Source: Methanoculleus sp.
GTDB lineage: Archaea; Halobacteriota; Methanomicrobia; Methanomicrobiales; Methanoculleaceae
NCBI GenBank assembly: GCA_023230425.1
Contig: JALNXI010000139.1
Coordinates: 1 to 5,629, forward strand
Length of the DNA stretch: 5,629 nt
Reading direction: 5' to 3'
Shown here: piece by piece, positions 1 through 5,318 of the stretch
Layout of the letters: every line of letters starts with the position of its first letter
How positions within the stretch are numbered: the stretch's first letter is position 1
Translations under genes and position numbers: made by a program
The notes under the pieces: generated by a model
Seen by the model: only the letters and a program-made list of their open reading frames with translations
Databases searched by the model: none
What the model was told of the DNA's origin: nothing

Positions 1-730
1 GGGAGGTGCTCTGCGGGGGAGCACACGGTGCAGGGGGCTCGACCAACGTTCCGCCGACAAGAGATATACGGCGGGAAGCCCACGGGGCGACCAGCTCCGC
101 CCGGTGCTCAGAGAGGACGATCGTCATGCCGGACTCACGGTTCAGCCTGCCGAGGAGGTCGAGGAGCCCGGCCGCACTCGCGGCATCGAGCCCGGAGAGG
201 GGTTCGTCAAGGATGAGGATAGCAGGGTGCACGACGACTATGGAGGCAATCGCCAGCCGCTGGCGTTCCCCCCAGGAGAGTTCGGTTGTCTGCCGGTCCG
301 CGAGGTGATCAAGCCGGAACTGGTGCAGTATCCCGGTGACCGCCCGGTCGATCCGCGATGAGGGCCAGCCGAGCTGTTCGGGGCCGAACGCGATCTCACC
401 CACGACGTCGGTCGAGAAGATCTGGTGGTCCGGGTCCTGGAAGACCATGCCGACCGTGGTGGCAAGGTCGCTGACCGTGCAGTCACGGGTGTTTTGCCCC
501 CGGACAAGGACGTCGCCCTCAAAGGTTCCCGGTCGGGCATGCGGGATCAGGCCGTTGCAACACAAAAGGAACGTCGTCTTCCCGGAGCCGCTCGGGCCGG
601 TCAGCAGCACGCGCTCGCCCTCCCGGATGACACAGTCGATCCCAGCAAGCACCTTCCGTGGCCGTGCCGACCGGGAAGCCGGGTGCCGGAACGAGACCGA
701 CCGAAACTTGATCGCCGCGTCAGCCGTCAT
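1..730 (-). CDS. ECF/CbiO-YkoD-type ABC transporter ATP-binding protein, partial (C-terminus beyond left edge)
   Basis: This is the energy-coupling ATPase of an ECF-type vitamin/metal importer. It hydrolyses ATP in the cytoplasm to drive the S component encoded just upstream. I translated the minus strand from the ATG at 730-728 and it stays open for 243 codons to the window edge. Visible motifs: Walker A GPSGSGKT (residues 45-52), Q-loop in VFQDPDHQ (Q98), signature LSWGE (151-155), Walker B ILILDE (171-176) with D-loop SGLD, and H-loop His209 in LSEHR. The order and text fit the first domain of YkoD/CbiO ATPases. After about residue 230 the protein becomes Pro-rich (EPPAPCAPPQ), which looks like a linker to a second ATPase domain outside the window (inference). 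The signature has Trp instead of the first Gly. The start overlaps the S-component gene by 11 nt; an in-frame ATG at 739-737 (overlap 20 nt) is an alternative. The ATPase identity is firm; the substrate is unknown. Confidence 0.93.
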   Translation of the reverse strand, partial: MTADAAIKFRSVSFRHPASRSARPRKVLAGIDCVIREGERVLLTGPSGSGKTTFLLCCNGLIPHARPGTFEGDVLVRGQNTRDCTVSDLATTVGMVFQDPDHQIFSTDVVGEIAFGPEQLGWPSSRIDRAVTGILHQFRLDHLADRQTTELSWGERQRLAIASIVVVHPAILILDEPLSGLDAASAAGLLDLLGRLNRESGMTIVLSEHRAELVAPWASRRISLVGGTLVEPPAPCAPPQSTS

Positions 731-1274
731 CCGGCACATCGCCCTGGTGCACGACACCCGCCCTGCAGAGCCGCCCAATGATTAGAGCGGCAAGGATACC
801 CCCGAGGCCCCCGAAGACCAGGTGCGTGACCGACGAGACCCCGATACCGATGAGGATGAAGGTGCCCTGGACACCGAGGAGCAGGTGCACGGCATAGTTC
901 ACCACCATCTTGACCAGGTTTCCGGCGGCGCCGGCAATGAATCCGACCGCCGGGTGGTCAAGGCGGTAGCCGAACGCCATCGAGACGAGGTCGACGGTGA
1001 TTCCCATTGCTGTGTACTTGAAGATGTCGAAGACGTGAAGCGCCTCCAGGCCGAAGAACGATGCAAGGAGACCGGACACGATACCGATATATGTGCCGGC
1101 ACCCGGTTTGCGCACAAGAGCAGTGCCGATGATGAGCGGCAGGACCCAGAGGACCCCGGAGTTCCCGGGGATGTGGAGCGGGATCTTGATCGCCATTCGC
1201 GCGACGAAGACGAGGGCTCCGAAGAGCGAGAGCAGGGCGATCTCGTACAGGCTGAAGTATGAGGAACGTTTCAT
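720..1274 (-). CDS. ECF transporter S component (substrate-binding membrane subunit)
   Basis: This 184-residue, very hydrophobic protein is the substrate-specific membrane subunit of an ECF importer. About five to six membrane segments can be read, roughly at residues 12-30, 38-53, 60-76, 83-101, 107-132 and 136-166. The stretch RKPGAGTYIGIVSGLLASFFG (55-75) resembles the KPGA...G...G segment common in S components, including the YkoE-like group. Length is typical for the family (about 170-200). The ATG at 1274-1272 has a strong Shine-Dalgarno (GGAGGATC, 1279-1286) and forms an ATGA overlap with the stop of the preceding gene, so the two are translationally coupled. The next gene is the ATPase, which confirms the transporter reading; a transmembrane T component is not in the window and may lie further left. 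Substrate cannot be told from sequence: thiamine or its pyrimidine precursor, another vitamin, or a metal are all possible. The family call is good; a YkoE assignment is only a guess. Confidence 0.85.
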   Translation of the reverse strand: MKRSSYFSLYEIALLSLFGALVFVARMAIKIPLHIPGNSGVLWVLPLIIGTALVRKPGAGTYIGIVSGLLASFFGLEALHVFDIFKYTAMGITVDLVSMAFGYRLDHPAVGFIAGAAGNLVKMVVNYAVHLLLGVQGTFILIGIGVSSVTHLVFGGLGGILAALIIGRLCRAGVVHQGDVPDDG

Positions 1275-2065
1275 CTGCGATCCTCCACGAACGTCGATTC
1301 GAGCAGGAGTTCGAAGCCCTCCGGCTGCGGCTGGTCCACGGCGACCATGAGGAGGAGGTCGCCGATCACGTTTCCACCGGTATGGGTGATGTAGAACGAC
1401 CCTTCGAGGTCGGCGGTCTCGGTCACCTGCCCGGCCCGGGCTGCCTGGTCGGCGGTTATATGAAGAGCGTCCAGGCCTGAGCCGACCCGGTCAAACCAGA
1501 ACGTGCAGGTATCCCGGACCACATCGTCATCCACGGGACAGGGGGAACCTGCCATCTCGATGGTATACCGGTCGCCCTCCTGGAGAGGGGACGCCCATCG
1601 CGGCGGTTCGCCTGGCGCAGCGGTCCCGGAGACGTAGTATCCTGAGGTTCCGTAGCCGGATTGCCGGTTCGTCCACGTCCGGCCGTCGCCAACACGGAGC
1701 CCGTAGACGCTGAACGATGCCGTTCCGGCAAGATCCGTGAACCGGTAGTCGACCCGGACCGATCCGGTCCGGGAGAGGGCCGGGTTTCCGCCGACAGGCA
1801 CCGCTCCCAGTTCCGCGAAGGCGAGGTACCAGCCCCCGGAGGGGATGTCGCCCGGGCCGATGGCAAGCGGTGTGGCGTAGGGACGCCAGGACTGGGGGCC
1901 GTACTGGAGAGCCTGGCGATCGATGGTCGCGGTATGCAGGAGAGGGTCGGCGGGATCGTTGTTCTGGAGGTAGGCCTCCCAGACGGCGGTATCGATCAGG
2001 AACGATACGGCGATGATCACCACGAGCACGCCGACCGCCAGCATGACCCTCCTCCTGAACTCCAT
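1271..2065 (-). CDS. Membrane-anchored hypothetical protein, probably extracellular beta-rich domain
   Basis: I do not recognise this 264-residue protein. It begins MEFRRRV followed by a single hydrophobic segment (about residues 8-24), a signal anchor or uncleaved signal peptide with the basic side inside. The remaining 240 residues are hydrophilic, rich in Gly, Thr, Tyr and Trp, with alternating patterns suggesting beta strands (for example SVRVDYRF, TASFSVYGLRV, GSFYITHTG), so an outside-facing beta-sandwich is likely (inference). Two cysteines, C176 and C187, flank a short acidic loop and could form a disulfide. It sits 2 nt after the TiaS-like gene, and its TGA overlaps the ATG of the ECF S component, which argues for co-expression with the importer and perhaps a role in ligand capture or envelope attachment. 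The start is uncertain: ATG at 2065-2063 keeps the basic N-terminus, whereas the in-frame ATG at 2044-2042 (257 aa) has a much better ribosome binding site. Confidence 0.8.
   Translation of the reverse strand: MEFRRRVMLAVGVLVVIIAVSFLIDTAVWEAYLQNNDPADPLLHTATIDRQALQYGPQSWRPYATPLAIGPGDIPSGGWYLAFAELGAVPVGGNPALSRTGSVRVDYRFTDLAGTASFSVYGLRVGDGRTWTNRQSGYGTSGYYVSGTAAPGEPPRWASPLQEGDRYTIEMAGSPCPVDDDVVRDTCTFWFDRVGSGLDALHITADQAARAGQVTETADLEGSFYITHTGGNVIGDLLLMVAVDQPQPEGFELLLESTFVEDRR
1279..1286 (-). promoter_or_regulatory. Shine-Dalgarno for the ECF S component
   Basis: The octamer GGAGGATC lies 4 nt before the ATG at 1274 and inside the 3' end of the preceding coding sequence. It closely matches the archaeal GGAGGTGATC consensus and supports this start and the ATGA coupling. 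The same octamer precedes the GTG start of the BatD-like gene. Confidence 0.7.
2047..2056 (-). promoter_or_regulatory. Strong Shine-Dalgarno inside the 5' end of the orphan membrane-protein gene
   Basis: On the minus strand this reads AGGAGGAGGG, with core GGAGG 6 nt from an in-frame ATG at 2044-2042. It favours an internal start that removes seven residues (MEFRRRV). The annotated ATG at 2065 has only a weak upstream match (AAGGAAC). Against the shorter start, the same bases encode an Arg triplet that would suit a membrane anchor as its basic N-terminal flank. Confidence 0.35.
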
Positions 2066-2067
2066 AC

Positions 2068-2772
2068 TCAGTTCCTTTTTACCGCGACGAGTTTCCCATC
2101 CTGCTCGTCCACGAAGAGGACCACTCTGCCGTTGATTGGGCAGGCTTTGGCGGCTTTGCCCTCTTTGAGTATGATGGTCCCTTCGGTAACCCGCCGGCCG
2201 TCAAGCGTCATGATCTCGTCGACCCCTGCGCCGAGGAGGACATCCGCCGGTGTCGGGCCGGTGTGGCTGCGGATAGCGCCCTTCTGGAGGAACCTGCCGT
2301 CGTTCCGTGTCGCTGCGAGCCCGAGGCCGGCCATCGCGCCGATCACGCCGTCTTGTGTGCCGCCGAGGCCTTTCAGCCATATGCCGAGGTTCGCCGCCAG
2401 CGTCCGGGCGCGTTCCTGGGTGAGCACCATCTGCTGGGCATCGCGGCCGAACGCTATCACGGCCGGGGCCACCTGGTCGAGGGTCGCTCCGGCAAGGCCC
2501 GGATCGCTCCCCTCCACGAAGTCGTCGAGCATCGTCTTCTCGGCTATGGAGAGAGCGGTATTGAGCGGCTCACCGCCGTCGGCATCAATGTGAATGACTG
2601 CGCAGCTGTTGTGGGACGTGTATGGTATCGATGGGTGGACATAGAGCTGGTGCCGGGTGACACCCCATATGGGATAGTGTTTTGCGATCGCGTCGGCAAC
2701 CGCACGGGCCAGGCGGCCCGTCCCCCGTGATTCCAGGCTGTCAGTATCGTCAAGAGCAAGAAGTATGGTCAT
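2068..2772 (-). CDS. Short TiaS-like protein (TCKD kinase-like plus ferredoxin-like domain), stand-alone paralog
   Basis: This 234-residue protein resembles the N-terminal part of TiaS, the archaeal enzyme that attaches agmatine to C34 of tRNA-Ile2. It begins MTILLALDDTDS, the DDTDS motif (residues 8-12) typical of the TiaS kinase-like domain, followed by SRGTGRLARAV where TiaS has RGxCTT. Further matches are HPSIPYTSHNSCAVIHI (46-62, compare the NPNIP...GNGAV region), EGSDPGL (87-93) and the glycine-rich GLGGTQDGVIGAMAGLGL (135-152), compare G.GRGxIGALAAIG. TiaS is usually about 400 or more residues, with OB-fold and zinc-ribbon parts after these domains; here only some 80 residues remain, with a lone Cys211 and no zinc ribbon. 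Function may therefore differ from tRNA modification. I chose the ATG at 2772-2770: homology begins there, and the longer reading would start with TTG in a hairpin loop. Its ribosome binding site is weak. It is the first gene of the left block. Confidence 0.82.
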   Translation of the reverse strand: MTILLALDDTDSLESRGTGRLARAVADAIAKHYPIWGVTRHQLYVHPSIPYTSHNSCAVIHIDADGGEPLNTALSIAEKTMLDDFVEGSDPGLAGATLDQVAPAVIAFGRDAQQMVLTQERARTLAANLGIWLKGLGGTQDGVIGAMAGLGLAATRNDGRFLQKGAIRSHTGPTPADVLLGAGVDEIMTLDGRRVTEGTIILKEGKAAKACPINGRVVLFVDEQDGKLVAVKRN

Positions 2773-2826
2773 GGTGCGCCTTTTTTTATTGAATAGACTG
2801 GGGAAATGAAGATGAAAAAGATGCTG

Positions 2827-2852
2827 AAACCAGGCCCGTATCAACCTGGTTT
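2827..2852 (-). terminator. Hairpin plus pyrimidine-rich tract between the two gene blocks
   Basis: A perfect 8-bp inverted repeat (AAACCAGG, 10-nt loop, CCTGGTTT) lies 59 nt after the stop of the BatD-like gene. On the minus strand it is followed by CAGCATCTTTTTCATCTTC and further pyrimidines down to about 2801. It could end transcription of the right-hand operon. It could instead sit in the 5' leader of the TiaS-like gene as a regulatory hairpin. Archaeal terminators need only T-rich tracts, so the stem alone is not proof. Confidence 0.4.
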
Positions 2853-2858
2853 TATTAA
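2850..2858 (-). promoter_or_regulatory. Possible TATA-like element for the TiaS-like/ECF gene block
   Basis: On the minus strand this reads TTAATAAAA, preceded by GGG. It is AT-rich in an otherwise GC-rich region and lies in the only sizeable intergenic gap. An archaeal TATA box here would place the transcript start near 2828, leaving about 55 nt of leader before the ATG at 2772. No clear BRE is visible, and the element overlaps one arm of the hairpin, so this is tentative. Confidence 0.3.
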
Positions 2859-2910
2859 CCCGCTCTCAAATAATGACATCTGATTAACCTCTTCCAGGGG
2901 TGCTGCTGAA

Positions 2911-4374
2911 TCAGTTCTGCCGGATAAAGGCCTCAATCTCCCGGATGACAGCCCGGAATCCTTCATCCAGGGGCAGGGATCCGGCATAAGAGACGGCCGC
3001 ACACTGCCCAAGGATGGACGATGCCACCCCGGTCTCATGACCGCTCTCCTCAAGCAGGCGCAACACATCCCCGTCCGCAAGCTCTGCGCCGGTCCCGTAC
3101 GCGGACGACACGTACGACCGCAGCGCCCTGCTGGCCGTCCCATACGCCTCCTTCCGGTCGTCGCGGTCAAACTCCCGGCGCGCATCATCGAGGAGACGGA
3201 GGGCTTCACCGCGGGGGTCGCCGGGGACCAGGGAGACTGGCGGCTCCAGGGTTTTTGGCGCTCCCCGCCGGACGAGGTAGGCGATTAAGAGGACGATGCA
3301 GAGTGCGCCCGCACCGGCGAGAGGAAAGAGGTCCGGCGGCTCTTCGATATCTACCGCCTGCACCTCCCCCCCGGCGAGGGTTGCGATGATCCCCGCCGTC
3401 CGGTTCTGGCTGTCGGCAAACCCCACGCTGACGAACGTGGCGCCAACTGTCGCGTTCACCGCCGCCGATACCGGGAAGAAACCATCGTCCGCAAGGTCGC
3501 CGGCAAATCGGCGGTAGGTCTCGTTCGCCGGCAGGGCGGCAGGCACAACAAGCGACCGGTCGGTGGTGTACGCCGCGTATGCTGCGGTGCCGTTCGCCAC
3601 CAGACCGCCGACGCGTATCGTCTCCCCGGATCCTCCCCGGTAACCGAAAACAAACGTTCCGGTGTTCTCACCGGTGGGATCGATGGTCGTCGTCGCCCTG
3701 GCATAACCGTGCGATGTGAGGATGGCGTGGATCTCCCGAACAACCGGGTCCTCCTCAAGCCCGGCGAGCAGTGCAGACCGCAGGACCTGCATGCGGTCAT
3801 GCTCCCGTGCCGCCTGGTCCTGGAGCGAGCCCATGTCCTGCGGCATCTGGCCGGGCAGTTTTCCGGGTGACGATGCAGACGCTCCCTGCTGCGGTCCGCC
3901 GGTCCCGGGGGAGGTCGAGACCGACGAGACGGAGCTCACCTGCCGGTTCGGCTGGTCCGTCTGCTCCGCCTGCTCCGTTGGAGATTGGACGACGTGGACC
4001 CGGATCTCCGGGAGAGCGACGCGGGTGCGCGGCCCGTCCCCGTACTCGAACGCAATCTCAAAGAAGAAGGTTCCGGGCTCCGCCGCCGTCCCGGCACTGA
4101 CGGCTACCTCCCGCGTATCCCAGAAGAGCGTGAGCGGCCGGGACTGGGTCCGGGTAGCCGGATCGCCGCCCTCCGGCACAAACCGCACACTCTGGGTGAG
4201 CACCCCGGTGATATCGCCCCCGAGTCGGTTCTCAATGATCATCGGGATTGTAACCTCTTCCCCGACCTGGACGGTGTAGTCGGACTGCCCGGTCGAGAGG
4301 GTGATGCCCCCGGCCGCAACGGTTGCCACGCACCCAAAAGCGACCAGGAGGATCAGGAGGAGGAACCGCTTCAC
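2911..4374 (-). CDS. BatD-like membrane protein (signal peptide, outside region, one TM, cytosolic tail)
   Basis: This 487-residue protein fits the BatD-like partner of VWA proteins in MoxR/DUF58/VWA clusters. Reading in order: a signal peptide (MKRFLLLILLVAFGCVATVAAG, about 1-22); an Ig-like beta domain (about 23-130, with VGEEVTIPMIIENR and FEIAFEYG); a Ser/Gln/Pro/Thr-rich linker (131-190); a second outside domain (about 191-345); a transmembrane helix (349-369) ending in Arg-Arg; and a cytosolic helical tail (about 386-487, EALRLLDDARREFDRDDRKEAYGTASRALRSYV) of the kind seen at the end of such proteins. Four N-x-T sequons (261, 284, 307, 324) fall in the second outside domain and could be N-glycosylated. 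The start is GTG at 4374-4372, giving a GTGA overlap with the VWA gene stop and supported by a strong ribosome binding site. BatD proteins are poorly conserved, so the name rests on architecture and neighbours. Confidence 0.8.
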   Translation of the reverse strand: MKRFLLLILLVAFGCVATVAAGGITLSTGQSDYTVQVGEEVTIPMIIENRLGGDITGVLTQSVRFVPEGGDPATRTQSRPLTLFWDTREVAVSAGTAAEPGTFFFEIAFEYGDGPRTRVALPEIRVHVVQSPTEQAEQTDQPNRQVSSVSSVSTSPGTGGPQQGASASSPGKLPGQMPQDMGSLQDQAAREHDRMQVLRSALLAGLEEDPVVREIHAILTSHGYARATTTIDPTGENTGTFVFGYRGGSGETIRVGGLVANGTAAYAAYTTDRSLVVPAALPANETYRRFAGDLADDGFFPVSAAVNATVGATFVSVGFADSQNRTAGIIATLAGGEVQAVDIEEPPDLFPLAGAGALCIVLLIAYLVRRGAPKTLEPPVSLVPGDPRGEALRLLDDARREFDRDDRKEAYGTASRALRSYVSSAYGTGAELADGDVLRLLEESGHETGVASSILGQCAAVSYAGSLPLDEGFRAVIREIEAFIRQN

Positions 4375-5318
4375 GGCAGGATCCTCCCCCGGCCGTAGCG
4401 GATATACATCTCCAGAAGGAGAACAGTGAGCGCCCCGGCGAAGAAGACCACACTGATGCTCGTATCCTTCGGCTCGCGCGGAATCTCGTCGGTCAGCCCG
4501 GCATAGATCGCTGCAAGCGTCCCTTCGTCGACGGCCGCGTAGTATATCCCTCCGGTTGTGCGGGCGATCGCCCGGAGCGTCTCTTCGTCGAGCACGGCAT
4601 ACTCGGGCGCACCCGCCGGGTCATACCCCGCCACCACCGGCTCCGGGGAGCCGATGCCCACGGTGTAGACCGGCACGTTCCGCTCACGGGCGTAGCCGGC
4701 GGCCTCTGCCGGCGAGAAGGTGCCGGCGTTTCCTGCGCCGTCGGAGAGGAGGATCACCACCCGGTGCCGGTTGGGGATGGAATCGGCCATATCGACGCCG
4801 AGGGCCAGCCCGTCGCCGAGAGCCGTCTGCCCGTCCCGTCCCCGGACGCCGTGGAGCCTCTCGATCACACGGTCCCGGTCGGGAGAGAGGTAGGCGGCAC
4901 TCGTTGCGCCGGACTCGAAGACGACGACCCCCGCGTAGTCGTCGGGGTTGAGCCGGGAGAGCAGGATCTCCGCGGCGGCTTTTGCGGCCTCCAGGCGGGT
5001 CGGGTGGTAGTCGGTCGCCTGCATGCTCCCGGAGGTATCGAGCACCAGCACCACGCTGACACCCTCGTCCGTCCCTTCGAGCGGGATGTGCGGGTCGGCA
5101 AGGCCCACAAGGATGAGGGCGAAGGCGATGAGGGCAAGGGCAAAGAGGGTATGCGGGCGCCGCAGGCGGTCCGGACCCTGTGCCTGCGCGGCAACCGCGA
5201 CCCGGGAGAAGGTGAGCGCGGCGTAGGACCGCTCCTTGACGGCGCGCCGGTAGAGGAGGCAGAGGACCGGGATGCCCGCGAGGCCGATGAGCCAGAGAGG
5301 TTCTGCAAACCCGGCCAT
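4371..5318 (-). CDS. BatA/BatB-type membrane-anchored VWA-domain protein
   Basis: This 315-residue protein carries a von Willebrand factor A domain held at the membrane. Its N-terminus has a hydrophobic segment (about 7-24) followed by LLYRRAVKERSYAALTFSRV, typical of BatA/BatB proteins, then a second membrane helix (about 56-74). The VWA domain (about 87-280) has a complete MIDAS metal site: DTSGS at 94-98 (D94, S96, S98), T165 in GQTALGDGL, and D193 in LLSDGAGN. A third membrane helix (about 288-306) ends with a short basic tail. Length is normal for the family (about 310-340). The intact MIDAS suggests divalent-metal-dependent binding of a partner protein (family knowledge). Its ATG directly follows the TAG of the DUF58 gene, with GGGGTGGG as ribosome binding site, and its stop overlaps the BatD-like start. 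In bacteria the Bat name refers to aerotolerance; in an anaerobic methanogen the role is more likely a general envelope chaperone function (inference). Confidence 0.92.
   Translation of the reverse strand: MAGFAEPLWLIGLAGIPVLCLLYRRAVKERSYAALTFSRVAVAAQAQGPDRLRRPHTLFALALIAFALILVGLADPHIPLEGTDEGVSVVLVLDTSGSMQATDYHPTRLEAAKAAAEILLSRLNPDDYAGVVVFESGATSAAYLSPDRDRVIERLHGVRGRDGQTALGDGLALGVDMADSIPNRHRVVILLSDGAGNAGTFSPAEAAGYARERNVPVYTVGIGSPEPVVAGYDPAGAPEYAVLDEETLRAIARTTGGIYYAAVDEGTLAAIYAGLTDEIPREPKDTSISVVFFAGALTVLLLEMYIRYGRGRILP
4380..4387 (-). promoter_or_regulatory. Shine-Dalgarno deciding the GTG start of the BatD-like gene
   Basis: GGAGGATC within a longer GGGGGAGGATC lies 5 nt upstream of the GTG at 4374-4372. 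No in-frame ATG precedes the signal peptide, so this site and the hydrophobic N-terminus together fix the unusual start codon. It is embedded in the last codons of the VWA gene, consistent with translational coupling. Confidence 0.7.

Noticed and set aside
238..540. Minus-strand open frame of 100 codons over the ABC ATPase
   Set aside because: It is in a different frame from the ATPase motifs (Walker A, signature, Walker B), and its Ser/Arg/Thr-rich translation is a frame shadow.
1661..2593. Plus-strand open frame of 310 codons across the orphan and TiaS-like genes
   Set aside because: It spans two minus-strand genes in antisense, has low-complexity Arg/Pro/Ser composition and no family motif.
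2773..2844. N-terminal extension of the TiaS-like protein by 24 residues (MIRAWFQHLF...)
   Set aside because: It would need a TTG start lying in a hairpin loop with no good ribosome binding site, and TiaS similarity begins exactly at the ATG at 2772.
2773..2910. tRNA or other structured RNA gene in the intergenic gap
   Set aside because: Apart from the single 8-bp hairpin I see no cloverleaf, no T-loop consensus (GGTTCGAATCC type) and no riboswitch core.
2841..3209. Minus-strand open frame of 122 codons over the end of the BatD-like gene
   Set aside because: Most of it overlaps the BatD-like cytosolic tail in another frame and shows no domain; only its last 12 codons are discussed, as a separate possible leader ORF.
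5095..5150. Purine-rich repetitive stretch (agggcgaaggcgatgagggc) as a possible DNA repeat
   Set aside because: It encodes the Ala/Leu/Ile-rich membrane helix of the VWA protein (FALALIAFALILVGL), which explains the repetition by codon use.
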